Notes: generated from the sequence alone by a model not told the origin. Positions 1-8,711 are shown, numbered from the stretch's first letter. The stretch: 64,000 nucleotides of DNA from Arthrobacter zhaoxinii (GCF_025244925.1 NZ_CP104275.1:1302001-1366000); one strand, 5' to 3'. Program-made: numbers and translations.

Positions 1-340
1 CCGTCTCCTCGAACGCAGCGGACCCCTGGTAACCCAGGGAGGCCGGGACACGCTCGGCGCTGCGAGTAGCCGCGACGCGGCCCCTGTTGTGGTTGGTGAC
101 CGCAGTGCGGGCCCGGGAGGTGAAGAGCACCACGAAAACCACGCTCAGGAAATTGCCGACTGCGGCCGCGATACCGGCAACGATAGGGTGGAGGCCGCCG
201 AGGATGCCGATCATGGAGGCTCCTTCGGTCTCGATGAACGGAACCGCCCCGGCGAGCATCACGATGAAGGGCCGGATGATCTCGGGCACTTGGGCCGCCA
301 GATCCTGGAAGCTAATGATCAGTTCCTGAATGGGGTTCAT
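1..340 (-). CDS. Small multidrug-export type membrane protein (partial, 3' end outside window)
   Basis: The reading frame opens with ATG at 340 and stays open to the left edge (about 113 residues). The translation begins MNPIQELIISFQDLAAQVPEI and continues with a hydrophobic stretch containing GAVPFIETEGASMIGI and then GIAAAVGNFLSVVFVVLFTSRA. This resembles the N-terminal half of the Sm_multidrug_ex family (small multidrug efflux/export proteins) as I remember it from Arthrobacter. The conserved acidic pair in PFIETEGA within the membrane is typical. The protein is expected in the cytoplasmic membrane; its real substrate is unknown. It is divergent from the LuxR-type regulator at 617, so the two may share a control region. 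The ribosome binding site is weak (GAAAGAAG). The family call rests on memory of family members, not a search. Confidence 0.65.
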   Translation of the reverse strand, partial: MNPIQELIISFQDLAAQVPEIIRPFIVMLAGAVPFIETEGASMIGILGGLHPIVAGIAAAVGNFLSVVFVVLFTSRARTAVTNHNRGRVAATRSAERVPASLGYQGSAAFEET

Positions 341-616
341 GGTTCGGCGCTTCTTTCTTATGTCTAATGCGGGTCGTGGATTCGTGCGATTCTCGAAACG
401 GTCCAGCACAAACCGTGTTCCCAGGTCTGGGCTGGGCCGTACTGCTTCGTCTGCATCGGAGTCCTCAGATTCGCACCGGCGGCGGCGCCTTCGCGTCGGT
501 GGATACCCCTGCCTTTCCGCCGGTTTCCACCTAGCCGCTTGGGCCGGAGCGACTTCGATTGCGTAGGCGAACATTGCCTAATAAGGTGCCGTCATGCTCT
601 GAAGGGAGTGACACTG
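341..616. promoter_or_regulatory. Divergent intergenic region with a LuxR-gene promoter
   Basis: This stretch separates the leftward membrane protein from the rightward LAL regulator. A plausible sigma-70-type promoter for the regulator is TTGCGT at 559-564, a 17-bp spacer, and TAAGGT at 582-587. That would start transcription near 594, followed by a GAAGGGAG ribosome binding site at 601-608. I see no clear promoter for the leftward gene, and no further gene in the stretch. Confidence 0.45.
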
Positions 617-3346
617 ATGGACTTCCTGGGCCGGTCCGCGGAGCGCGCGACGGTCGACAACCTCCTCTCGCAGGCACGGGCCGGGCTGAGCGGGGCAGTC
701 ATCGTGCGAGGGGAAGCGGGTATCGGAAAGACGGCGCTGCTCGAGTACGCCCGCGGCAGGGCTGATGCCTCGGGGTTCCGAGTAGTGTCCTCGGTCGGGG
801 TGGAGTGCGAAACGCAGTTCGCTTTTGCGGGCCTGCATCAGTTGTGCGCACCCCTGCTGGACCGCATGGGTGCCCTGCCCGAGCCGCAGCAGGCCGCTCT
901 GGGCGTGGCGTTCGGGCAGCAAAGCGGTGCAGTGCCGGATCGGTTCCTGATCGGACTGGCCACCCTCAACCTGCTGGCCGAGGCCGCTGAGGAAGGGCCC
1001 CTTCTGTGCCTCGTTGACGATGCGCAGTGGCTGGACGAGGCGTCGGCTCAGGTCCTCACCTTTGTGGCACGCCGGGTCGCCGCGGAGCCGATGGCGCTGG
1101 TGTTCGCCCTGCGGGATCCCACCGAGCGCGATGTGCGCGGGTTCGACGGCATACCCGTCGTACGCTTGGGCGGGATCGACGAGGCGGACGCACGGGAGCT
1201 GCTGGCAGCAGCCGACTACGTACCCCTGGACGACGGGATGCGCGAGCACGTCGTCGCGGAGGCGCACGGGAACCCTCTCGCGCTGCTGGAGCTGGCCCGA
1301 AGCGCGCCGGCGGCATGGGTGGCCGGCGGGTTTGAGCCGGTGCCGGGCATCACACACCGCATCGAGGACACCTTTCGGCGACGCGCGGACAGCCTGCCGG
1401 CACCTACTCAACTATTGCTGCTGGTTGCCGCGGCCGATCCTACCGGGGAGGTGGCGCTGCTGTGGCGCGCGGCCGCGCACCTGGGGATCGCCGGCGAGTC
1501 TGCCGCGCCTGCAGAGGCCGCCGGACTCCTGGAGATTGATACACGGGTGAGGTTCCGCCATCCGCTGGTGCGTTCAGCTGTGCTTCGGTCCGCCGCCCCG
1601 CTGGAGCGTCGCCGTGCACACGACGCGCTGGCCACTGCTATCGATCCGGACGTCGACCCCGACCGCCACGCCTGGCACCGGGCCCAGGCCGTGCTGGGCA
1701 CGGACGAGGACGCCGCCGCTGGGCTGGTGCGCTCAGCAGGCCGGGCGCGCGCCCGCGGCGGGCTGGCCGCCGCGGCGGCGTTCATGGGGCATGCGGCCAG
1801 ACTGACCCCTGACCCTGCCACCCGCGCGAGCCGGGCGCTGGAGGCCGCGCAGGACAAGCACGAGGCTGGTGCAGACGCCTCGGAGCTGCTGACGGTCGCT
1901 TCGGCCGGGCCGCTCGACACCCTGCAGCAGGCTCGGCTCGAGCTGTTGCGCGCCCGGATCGCGTTCCACCTCGCGCGCGACGCCGACGGGCCGAGGATGC
2001 TGCTGGAAGCCGCTAAGAGCCTGGCCCCGCTGGACCCGGTGCTGTCCCGTGAGACGTATCTGCGCGCGCTCGAAGCGGCGATCGTCACCGGTGACTTCCG
2101 CCGCGGCCGCGGCATACCGGAAGTGACCGAAGCCGCCCTGGCGGCGCCCGCCGCGACGGGGTCTCCGCGGCCTGCGGATCTGCTGCTCGACGGGCTTGTG
2201 ACGACCTTCACGCAGGGATATTCGGCCGGGGTGCCGGGGCTGCGGCGGGCGCTGGCGGCCTTCGGAGGCCAGGAGCCGGATGGTGATGCGCTGAGCGTCG
2301 CCGACACCTGCCGCTGGGGGTGGCTCGCCAGCCGAACCGCAATGTCGGTGTTCGACGACGAGATGCTCCACGCGGTGTCCATCCGTCATGTCCGTCTGAC
2401 CCATGAGACCGGCGCGCTTGCCGCACTCCCGGACGCACTTCTGGGCCAATCCGTCATACAAGTGCTCTCGGGTGAGTTCGACCGCGCCGCCGAGCACGCA
2501 GCGATCGCAGCCGCGACCGAGGCTGTGCCCTTGCTGCACGCGCAGCTCCTCCTGTCTGCCTGGCGCGGCCGTCCAGACGAGACCGCCGGGATGCGCGCGA
2601 GCATTGTCCGCAAGGCTGCCGAACAGACGCACAGCACCGAGGATGCCCTGACACAGTACGCCATGGCGGTGCTGCATAACGGTCTGGGCGACTACTCCGC
2701 AGCTCATGCCGCGGCGGCACGGGCCATCGACACCGAAGCGGTGAGGTTCAACAACCTGGCCCACTCTGAACTCGTCGAAGCGGCGTGCCGTTCCGGCCGG
2801 CCGGAGAGTGCGGCCGATGCGCTGGAGCAACTCACTTCACGCGCCCTCGCCAGCGGTACGCCGTGGGGGCTCGGTCTGGCGGCGCATTCACGGGCTTTGA
2901 CCTCTACGGGGACAGCCGCTGAGGAACACTTCCGCGAGGCGATCGAGCAACTCAACCGCTGCCGGATAACCACCCATCTCGCCCGAACGCACCTCGTCTA
3001 CGGCGAGTGGCTCCGCCGCGAGGGCCGCCGCCAGGACGCCCGCGAACAGCTCCGCACCGCGCACGGGATGCTGTTGGACATGGGCGCCGAGGCGTTCGCC
3101 GCCCGCGCCGCCCGCGAACTTCGCGCCACCGGCGAGCACCCCCGCAAGCGAAGCGCCCAGCCGGCCGACTCCCTCACCGCCCACGAGATGCACATCGCCC
3201 GGCTGGTGGCCACCGGTGCAACCTCCCGCGAAGTCGCCACGGAACTCTTTCTCAGCCCACGGACGATTGATGCCCACCTCCGCAATATTTTCCGCAAAAT
3301 GGGCGTCACCTCGCGCCGTCAGCTCCGCGAGCTGTCCCTTTCCTGA
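617..3346 (+). CDS. Large LuxR-family (LAL) ATPase transcriptional regulator
   Basis: Protein of 909 residues. It has an N-terminal AAA/NTPase domain with a Walker A loop GEAGIGKT at residues 32-39 and a Walker B-like LLCLVDDAQWLD near 130. A long Ala/Arg-rich helical middle resembles TPR/MalT-type repeats. The C-terminal LuxR helix-turn-helix covers roughly the last 60 residues (TAHEMHIARLVATGATSREV, then LSPRTIDAHLRNIFRKMGVT). This is the domain order of LAL regulators, which bind ATP and usually an unknown inducer. The start was moved 78 nt inside the longest frame to ATG 617, because GAAGGGAG lies 8 nt upstream and the sequence MDFLGRSAE matches family N-termini. It is divergent from the small export protein and convergent with a hydrolase; its target is not evident. 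Confidence 0.88.
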   Translation: MDFLGRSAERATVDNLLSQARAGLSGAVIVRGEAGIGKTALLEYARGRADASGFRVVSSVGVECETQFAFAGLHQLCAPLLDRMGALPEPQQAALGVAFGQQSGAVPDRFLIGLATLNLLAEAAEEGPLLCLVDDAQWLDEASAQVLTFVARRVAAEPMALVFALRDPTERDVRGFDGIPVVRLGGIDEADARELLAAADYVPLDDGMREHVVAEAHGNPLALLELARSAPAAWVAGGFEPVPGITHRIEDTFRRRADSLPAPTQLLLLVAAADPTGEVALLWRAAAHLGIAGESAAPAEAAGLLEIDTRVRFRHPLVRSAVLRSAAPLERRRAHDALATAIDPDVDPDRHAWHRAQAVLGTDEDAAAGLVRSAGRARARGGLAAAAAFMGHAARLTPDPATRASRALEAAQDKHEAGADASELLTVASAGPLDTLQQARLELLRARIAFHLARDADGPRMLLEAAKSLAPLDPVLSRETYLRALEAAIVTGDFRRGRGIPEVTEAALAAPAATGSPRPADLLLDGLVTTFTQGYSAGVPGLRRALAAFGGQEPDGDALSVADTCRWGWLASRTAMSVFDDEMLHAVSIRHVRLTHETGALAALPDALLGQSVIQVLSGEFDRAAEHAAIAAATEAVPLLHAQLLLSAWRGRPDETAGMRASIVRKAAEQTHSTEDALTQYAMAVLHNGLGDYSAAHAAAARAIDTEAVRFNNLAHSELVEAACRSGRPESAADALEQLTSRALASGTPWGLGLAAHSRALTSTGTAAEEHFREAIEQLNRCRITTHLARTHLVYGEWLRREGRRQDAREQLRTAHGMLLDMGAEAFAARAARELRATGEHPRKRSAQPADSLTAHEMHIARLVATGATSREVATELFLSPRTIDAHLRNIFRKMGVTSRRQLRELSLS

Positions 3347-3378
3347 GGCCCGCGGGCGGGACGGTCGAGGCCTCGCCA

Positions 3379-3894
3379 CTAGAGCGTGCCGACGTCGTCG
3401 GCAACCGCCCCCATCCGCCCCTCGAACTGGTGCCCGCCGGACGTATGCCGGCGGACTTGCGCCTGCGGCAACCGAGCCGCGTGCCGGTCCAAGTGGCCGA
3501 TGGGCACCACCTCGTCGTCGACGCAATGGTGGAGCCAGACCGGGAAGCCGGTTGGCAGCGTGGCGTCCGCAGGCAGCGTGTACTCCGCCTGCCAACCCTC
3601 CGACCCCCAGAAAGGCATTGCCAGGAGGACAAATCCCAGCGGCGGGGTGCCCTGAAATTCATCGGCGAGGTGAAGCAGGGCCATCGACGCCCCGAAGGAA
3701 TGCCCCACGATGACCAGGTCAGGGGCGAGGGTGTTCCGATGCCGTTCGATTTCGCTGCGCCAGCCCGCGGCCGACATGTCCGCGTCGGGGAAACGGGGTG
3801 CCGTCACGGGCAGGCCGAGGCGGGTGCGCAGTTCTTCGGCAAGGGGCAGGTCGTCCTGGTAACCGCCGGCTCCGTGGACGAAGAGGATCTCCAT
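3379..3894 (-). CDS. Small alpha/beta hydrolase (RBBP9/YdeN-like)
   Basis: Protein of 171 residues with a compact alpha/beta-hydrolase layout: a beta-strand start MEILFVHGAGGYQDD with the HGAG oxyanion turn, the nucleophile elbow GHSFGAS with Ser66, an acidic residue in CVDDEVVP (Asp126 or Asp127), and a late His155 in TSGGHQFEG. The complete triad argues for an active serine hydrolase, but the substrate cannot be read from the sequence. The length fits the single-domain RBBP9/YdeN type. The ATG is preceded by GGGAGAA. It is convergent with the LAL regulator, 32 nt away, and stands alone. Confidence 0.8.
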   Translation of the reverse strand: MEILFVHGAGGYQDDLPLAEELRTRLGLPVTAPRFPDADMSAAGWRSEIERHRNTLAPDLVIVGHSFGASMALLHLADEFQGTPPLGFVLLAMPFWGSEGWQAEYTLPADATLPTGFPVWLHHCVDDEVVPIGHLDRHAARLPQAQVRRHTSGGHQFEGRMGAVADDVGTL

Positions 3895-4139
3895 GCGTTC
3901 TCCCGGGATTTCATTGCCGTGCCGGGTTTGCGTCGCCTGTTGTTCCAGCCAGCTTGGCGGTCTGCGAACTCAGAGGTCAAGGGGGCAGTCTCGGATGACT
4001 CCGGGGCCGAGCCCTGCTAGCCTCATCCGTCCGGGCGTCCGGGCGTCCGCCATCCAGGTTCCATCGACGAAGGAGCGGGTTCATGACTGCGCGGCCGGCA
4101 GAAACGGTGCGCTCCCCAACCTCACCTGCGGTGTGAGCG

Positions 4140-5222
4140 TTGACTAGGGCAAAGCCTCGGCGCCGTGCTGCTCTGACCGCTGCCGCTCTCCTTACAACAC
4201 TGATGGGGTGTACGGCAGCGGATGAGCAGCCAGGCCCTCCGGCCGCTACCGATATCCCCGGAGACGCCGCCTCCAATGCCCCGGAAGTCCTCGTCACCGG
4301 CCTCGACGCACCCTGGTCCATCGCCTTCCACGAGGGCACCCCGCTGGTCACCGAACGCGACTCCGCACGCGTCCTGGAGCTCGACGCCGACGGCAATGTC
4401 CGGGAGGCCGGCACCATCGAGGACGCCGGCGGCAGGGGAGAGGGCGGGCTGCTCGGGATCGCCGTGCAGAGCGGCTATCTGTACACGTACTTCACTGCGG
4501 ACGGCGGGAACCGGATCGAGCGCCGCCGGATCACCGGTGCGCCCGGCTCACTCGCACTGGAGGACCCCGAAACCATCCTCGACGGCATCCCCGCCGGGCC
4601 GGTCCACAACGGCGGGCGCATCGCGTTCGGCCCCGACGGCTTGCTCTACGCCACGGCGGGCGACGCCGGCAGCCGGGACAGCGCCCAGGACCGGGACTCG
4701 CTCTCCGGTAAGATCCTGCGGATGAACCCGGACGGCGGTGTCCCGGAGGACAACCCGTTCCCGGGAACGCTTGTCTACAGCTACGGGCACCGCAATCCGC
4801 AGGGCATCGCCTGGGACAGCGACGGAGTCCTCTATGCGAGCGAGTTCGGGCAGAACACCTGGGATGAACTGAACGTGATCGAGGCCGGAGGGAACTACGG
4901 CTGGCCGGAGGTGGAGGGCATCGCCGGGGACAACGGATTCATTGACCCCGTGCAGCAGTGGACCCCCGGGGAAGCGAGTCCCAGCGGCATCGCCGTCGCG
5001 GGGACCTCCCTGTACATCGCCAACCTGCGAGGAGAACGGCTGCGGGAGGTCCCGCTGGACAATCCCGGTACCTCCACCGAGCAGCTGGCCGGCGCATACG
5101 GCCGGCTCCGCGACGTCGTCAACGCTCCGGACGGCAGCGTCTGGATCCTGACCAACAACACCGACGGCCGCGGCCGGCCGGGGCAGGACGACGACCGGAT
5201 TCTCCGATTGGCCACGGATTAG
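4140..5222 (+). CDS. Secreted PQQ-dependent sugar dehydrogenase-type lipoprotein
   Basis: Protein of 360 residues. The N-terminus has an Arg-rich segment, a hydrophobic core and a lipobox LMGC (Cys about residue 24), so it should be an exported lipoprotein. The body is a six-bladed beta-propeller of the soluble glucose/aldose-sugar dehydrogenase (GSDH/Hhip) type: LVTERDSARVLELD, GEGGLLGIAV, GPVHNGGRIAFGPDGLLYAT, GHRNPQGIAWD and ASEFGQNTWDELN are its signature blades. The usual reaction is oxidation of aldoses with PQQ; no PQQ-synthesis genes lie in this window. The start is TTG at 4140, because an in-frame TGA lies just upstream at 4134 and the next ATG would delete the signal peptide. Its last four bases overlap the convergent GNAT gene. 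Confidence 0.83.
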   Translation: MTRAKPRRRAALTAAALLTTLMGCTAADEQPGPPAATDIPGDAASNAPEVLVTGLDAPWSIAFHEGTPLVTERDSARVLELDADGNVREAGTIEDAGGRGEGGLLGIAVQSGYLYTYFTADGGNRIERRRITGAPGSLALEDPETILDGIPAGPVHNGGRIAFGPDGLLYATAGDAGSRDSAQDRDSLSGKILRMNPDGGVPEDNPFPGTLVYSYGHRNPQGIAWDSDGVLYASEFGQNTWDELNVIEAGGNYGWPEVEGIAGDNGFIDPVQQWTPGEASPSGIAVAGTSLYIANLRGERLREVPLDNPGTSTEQLAGAYGRLRDVVNAPDGSVWILTNNTDGRGRPGQDDDRILRLATD

Positions 5223-5797
5223 GCGAGGCTTCTCCGCATCAGCCACCGGGTCTTCCCGCCGGACTTCGACGCCGTCTCCACCACGCGCTCGAAACCGGCC
5301 GCCTCGAACAATCCGGTAGTACCGACGTACGCGAGCGAGGAACTGATCCGCCCGCCCCCGGCGTCGATCGGATAGGCCTCCAGCGCCGGCGCTCCGGAGG
5401 ACCGGGCATAGTCGACGGCGCCGTCGAGCAGATGCCGGGCCAGCCCCTGCCGGCGGAACTGCGGCCGGATAACCAGGCAGACCACGCTCCACACCGGCAC
5501 GTCGTCGACGGCAGGGATGGTCCGTGAGGACCGCAGCCGGTGGTGGCTGGCTCGAGGGCTTACCGAACACCAGCCTGCGGCCTCACCGTCAACGTACGCG
5601 ACGACGCCGGGCGGGGTGCCCTCCTCGGCGTACCGTCGCAGCCGGCCCTGCTGTTCGGAACCCGGCAGGGTTCGGAACTCCGACGTCGGGAGGCGGTAAC
5701 TGAGGCACCAGCAGGCCTGCGCGCCGGGGTTCCTGGGTGCCAGGACCGCGGCGACATCGTCGAACCGGTCCGCGGTGGCGGGGTGGACCTCGATCAT
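5219..5797 (-). CDS. GNAT family N-acetyltransferase
   Basis: Protein of 192 residues with one GNAT fold. Motif A reads VWSVVCLVIRPQFRRQGLARHLL, with the acetyl-CoA pyrophosphate-binding R-R-Q-G-L-A turn, followed by the EAYPID strand and a C-terminal GLFEAAGFERV typical of the family. An unusual ACWCLSY near the N-terminus recalls a clade of actinobacterial GNATs. The acceptor substrate is unknown. ATG 5797 was preferred over an upstream start 150 nt away, because MIEVHPATADRFDDV begins the conserved fold and AAAGGAA precedes it. It is convergent and overlapping by 4 bp with the sugar dehydrogenase. Confidence 0.84.
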   Translation of the reverse strand: MIEVHPATADRFDDVAAVLAPRNPGAQACWCLSYRLPTSEFRTLPGSEQQGRLRRYAEEGTPPGVVAYVDGEAAGWCSVSPRASHHRLRSSRTIPAVDDVPVWSVVCLVIRPQFRRQGLARHLLDGAVDYARSSGAPALEAYPIDAGGGRISSSLAYVGTTGLFEAAGFERVVETASKSGGKTRWLMRRSLA

Positions 5798-6126
5798 TTC
5801 GCAGTTCCTTTGAGTTGGGCACTCGATACGCTTTCGCCTCGAATTCCTCGTACCGTAACCTGCCGGCCGGAGCAACGGAAGCAGACCCACCCAGCAGCGG
5901 TGCCCGGCCCATCGGCACACGGCAGCGAACCGGCCGCAGGCAGCCACGTCCCGGCGAATTACGGCCTCAGCGAATGAAAGCAGGAAAGCAGTACTTGTAA
6001 ACCAGTGCCGCGCCGGGCCGGTTACGGGTAGGCTGATACAGCATGTAAGGCAGAAACAGTCATCGGAACCGGGTCAGCCAGTCATTTTTGGCTGATCAGT
6101 TTTCTTTTTTGGGGAGGAAATTGCAC
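5798..6126. other. Intergenic leader upstream of the garA gene
   Basis: This is a 329-nt stretch between the leftward GNAT gene and the rightward FHA gene. No gene is visible on either strand. A possible -10 element TAGGCT lies at 6029-6034 without a convincing -35, and a strong ribosome binding site GGGGAGG lies at 6111-6117. In mycobacteria a glycine-cleavage H gene stands immediately upstream of garA; none is present here. Confidence 0.5.
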
Positions 6127-6597
6127 ATGGCGGGCGAGAAGTACAGCGCCGAACGGGCGGGCAGCCGACAGGCACCCGGCGCGGAGGACACCACATCCAT
6201 CAGTCTTCCCCCGATGTCGGATTCCACTTCGGTCGAGCCCAAGCTGACCCCGGACGAGAGGGCCGCCGTTGCGGCTCTTCCTGCGCGGTCGGCCCTGCTG
6301 ATCGCCCACAGCGGTCCCAATGCCGGTGCACGCTTCCTCCTGGACCAGGACATCACCACCGCCGGCCGGCACCCCAACGCCGACGTTTTCCTTGACGACG
6401 TCACGGTTTCGCGCAAGCACGTTGAGTTCCGCCGCACCCCGGAGGGTTTCCGGGTGGTGGATTCCATGAGCCTGAACGGCACGTACGTGAACCATGACCG
6501 GGTCGACAGCGTGCTGCTGCGCACCGGCAGCGAAGTGCAGATCGGCAAGTTCCGACTCACTTTTTACGCTGCCCGCCCCGCATCCGCCGGAAACTAG
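6127..6597 (+). CDS. garA: FHA-domain signalling protein, GarA/OdhI family
   Basis: Protein of 156 residues. The flexible N-terminus holds DTTSISL (Thr22-Thr23), the counterpart of the ETTSVF motif phosphorylated by PknB/PknG-type kinases in mycobacteria and corynebacteria. The C-terminal FHA domain has Arg81, the S95-R-K-H98 phosphothreonine pocket and N117-G-T119. In the known family the unphosphorylated protein inhibits 2-oxoglutarate dehydrogenase and activates glutamate synthesis, and phosphorylation closes the protein onto itself. ATG 6127 was chosen over the longer frame because GGGGAGG sits 9 nt upstream. It leads the conserved garA-merR-DUF151-merR order. Confidence 0.9.
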   Translation: MAGEKYSAERAGSRQAPGAEDTTSISLPPMSDSTSVEPKLTPDERAAVAALPARSALLIAHSGPNAGARFLLDQDITTAGRHPNADVFLDDVTVSRKHVEFRRTPEGFRVVDSMSLNGTYVNHDRVDSVLLRTGSEVQIGKFRLTFYAARPASAGN

Positions 6598-6634
6598 GCT
6601 CAGGCCCCGGCGTCGGGCAGATAAGGTAGTAAAC

Positions 6635-7384
6635 ATGTCAGCATCACAGCCCGTCAGGCGCACCACCGGAACCGAACGGCTGCGCGGCAGGGTGCTGAAT
6701 ATCGGCGAGGTCCTGAGCGAGCTAAGCGCAGAGTTCCCCGCCATCAGCGCATCCAAGATCCGTTTCCTCGAGGAAAAGGGCCTGGTGACGCCGCAGCGCA
6801 CCGCCGCCGGGTACCGGAAATACACTTCGGCCGACGTCGAGCGCCTGCGGTTCGTGCTCGCACTGCAGCGGGACCAGTACCTGCCCCTGAAGGTCATCAA
6901 GGACTACCTGGATGCCATCGACCGGGGCGAGCGGCCGGAATCCCTGCCCGGGGGCATGTCCCTCGCGCCCCGGGCCGTGTCGGACCAGCTGGCCGGGGAG
7001 CTGTCCGCCCGCGCCCACGCCCGGACCCTGACCTTCAACGAACTCGTGCAGGAATCCGGAGCGAGCACCGAACTGGTGCACAGCCTGGCCAGCTACGGCC
7101 TGATCAGCGGCGCGGATGAAAACTATGACGAGCATGCACTGAAAGTGGCCAAGGCCTGCGTGCAGCTCGAAGCCCACGGCATCGAACCCCGGCACCTGCG
7201 TCCTTTCCGTGCCGCTGCGGACCGGGAGCTTGGCCTCGTGGAACGGGTGGTTGCACCCGTCGCCTCCCGCCGCGACGTTGCCTCCAAGGCGCGTGCCGCC
7301 GAGACCGCCCGCGAGATCAGCGACCTTTGCCTGAGTCTGCATAGTGCCTTGGTGCACGGCCAGATCGCGCGGATGGAGGGCTGA
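6635..7384 (+). CDS. ftsR: MerR-family regulator FtsR
   Basis: Protein of 249 residues. A MerR-type winged helix-turn-helix covers about residues 15-90 (VLNIGEVLSELSAEFPAISA, then KIRFLEEKGLVTPQRTAAGY), followed by an alpha-helical effector-like region without the metal-binding cysteines of classical MerR. The order garA-this gene-DUF151-merR matches Rv1827-Rv1830 of Mycobacterium, and the corynebacterial orthologue FtsR activates ftsZ. ATG 6635 starts 7 nt after a TAAGGT -10 element (6622-6627), which suggests a leaderless transcript in addition to read-through from garA. The role in controlling the ftsZ gene of this window is inference from orthology. Confidence 0.88.
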   Translation: MSASQPVRRTTGTERLRGRVLNIGEVLSELSAEFPAISASKIRFLEEKGLVTPQRTAAGYRKYTSADVERLRFVLALQRDQYLPLKVIKDYLDAIDRGERPESLPGGMSLAPRAVSDQLAGELSARAHARTLTFNELVQESGASTELVHSLASYGLISGADENYDEHALKVAKACVQLEAHGIEPRHLRPFRAAADRELGLVERVVAPVASRRDVASKARAAETAREISDLCLSLHSALVHGQIARMEG

Positions 7385-7385
7385 G

Positions 7386-7880
7386 ATGCAGGAAGTGGAA
7401 GTTGTCGGTGTACGGATAGAACTCCCGTCCAACCAGCCGCTGGTCCTGCTCAAGGAAGTCAACGGCGAACGGCACCTGCCCATCTGGATCGGGGCGCCGG
7501 AAGCCAGTGCAATCGCCTTCGTGCAGCAGGGGATTGTTCCCCCGCGGCCCATGACCCATGACCTGCTCGTGAACCTGATCCATGCCCTGAAGCGTGAAGT
7601 CACCTTCGTCCGGCTGATCTCCGTGGAAGACACGGTGTTCCACGCGGAGATTGTCTTCGAAGACGGCACCGCGGTGAATTCGCGGGCCTCCGACGCGATC
7701 GCCGTTGCCCTGCGGATCCCGTGCCCTATCTACTGCGCGGACGAGGTCCTCAACGAAGCCGGCGTCCGGATTGCCGATGCCGAGCCCGAAGGCGAAGAAG
7801 AGCAGGACAACGCAGAGCAGGAGATGCGCCAGTTCCGGGAGTTCCTGGCCGACGTCGAGCCCGAAGACTTCGAGCGCTGA
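7386..7880 (+). CDS. Bifunctional nuclease family protein (DUF151)
   Basis: Protein of 164 residues with the BFN/DUF151 domain over about residues 5-130: LLKEVNGERHLPIWIGAPEASAI, then PRPMTHDLLVNLIHAL and the SRASDAIAVALRI block. Family members are described as bifunctional (DNase/RNase) in plants, but the bacterial role is uncertain. The acidic C-terminus (EEEQDNAEQEMRQFREFLAD) is common in actinobacterial copies. Its ATG lies directly after the ftsR stop, so translation is probably coupled. It matches Rv1829 by position. Confidence 0.87.
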   Translation: MQEVEVVGVRIELPSNQPLVLLKEVNGERHLPIWIGAPEASAIAFVQQGIVPPRPMTHDLLVNLIHALKREVTFVRLISVEDTVFHAEIVFEDGTAVNSRASDAIAVALRIPCPIYCADEVLNEAGVRIADAEPEGEEEQDNAEQEMRQFREFLADVEPEDFER

Positions 7881-7934
7881 CCGCCCCTTCGGCCGGAGCC
7901 TGCCGACACGCTGGCGAAAAAGTTCCCGGCGTCT

Positions 7935-7963
7935 TTGACCTTGGTGCCCGTCGGTTCTAACGT
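7935..7963 (+). promoter_or_regulatory. Promoter for the second merR gene
   Basis: TTGACC at 7935-7940 and TAACGT at 7958-7963 are separated by 17 bp, a good actinobacterial sigma-70-type match. Transcription would begin near 7970 and leave a leader of about 100 nt before the GTG at 8074. This suggests that the second merR is transcribed independently of the DUF151 gene. Confidence 0.55.
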
Positions 7964-8073
7964 CGAAGAATAGAGTTCCCATTGCACCGGGGGAGTTCTC
8001 GGGGCACACTGAAGAAACCCTGACAGCTCCGGCCAGTGCCGACCCCCACGGGAACCGTTACTAGGAGGCACAC

Positions 8074-8661
8074 GTGAGTCCGAAAGGCGATGCCGGCGAA
8101 CACGCCGTGGCACCGGGGAGCATCCCTTCCCGGAGCGCCCAGGGCTTGCTGTTCACCGAGGATCTGCCTCTTCTCGACGAAGACGCAGGCTACCGGGGAC
8201 CCACTGCCTGCAAGGCAGCCGGAATTACCTACCGACAACTGGATTACTGGGCACGCACGGGCCTGGTGGAACCCGCCGTACGCGGTGCAGCCGGCTCCGG
8301 CACGCAGCGCCTCTACGGGTTCCGCGACATCCTGGTTTTGAAAGTCGTCAAGCGGCTGCTGGATACCGGCGTATCGCTCCAGCAGATCCGTACCGCCGTT
8401 GAGCACCTGCGTGAACGCGGTGTGGAGGACCTGGCCCAGATCACCCTGATGAGCGACGGCGCCAGCGTCTACGAGTGCACGTCCGCCGATGAGGTCATTG
8501 ATCTGGTCCAGGGCGGCCAGGGGGTTTTCGGCATTGCCGTGGGCCGGGTCTGGCGAGAGGTTGAGGGCAGCCTCGCGCAGCTGCCCAGTGAGCACGTCAA
8601 CGAGCACGACTTTCCCGGCGACGAGCTGAGCCAGCGCCGTATCGCCCGGAAAATCAGTTAA
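8074..8661 (+). CDS. MerR-family transcriptional regulator (Rv1830-like)
   Basis: Protein of 195 residues. The MerR DNA-binding domain (about residues 48-120) contains GPTACKAAGITYRQLDYWAR and a wing with SGTQRLYGFRDILVLKVVKR. The C-terminal part is short and carries no ligand-binding motif I recognise. The gene order fits Rv1830, a regulator described in mycobacteria as affecting growth and cell division. GTG 8074 is preceded by AGGAGG. The stop TAA at 8659 lies inside an 18-nt unit that is immediately duplicated in frame, so a second in-frame TAA follows 18 nt later. Confidence 0.87.
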   Translation: MSPKGDAGEHAVAPGSIPSRSAQGLLFTEDLPLLDEDAGYRGPTACKAAGITYRQLDYWARTGLVEPAVRGAAGSGTQRLYGFRDILVLKVVKRLLDTGVSLQQIRTAVEHLRERGVEDLAQITLMSDGASVYECTSADEVIDLVQGGQGVFGIAVGRVWREVEGSLAQLPSEHVNEHDFPGDELSQRRIARKIS

Positions 8662-8690
8662 GGCACACAGCTCAGTTAAGGCACACAGCT
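8655..8690 (+). repeat. Tandem 18-nt duplication spanning the merR stop codon
   Basis: The unit CAGTTAAGGCACACAGCT occurs at 8655-8672 and again, identical, at 8673-8690. Each copy contains a TAA in the merR frame. Confidence 0.95.
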
Positions 8691-8711
8691 CGGACCCGCG
8701 TATGCCGGTCA

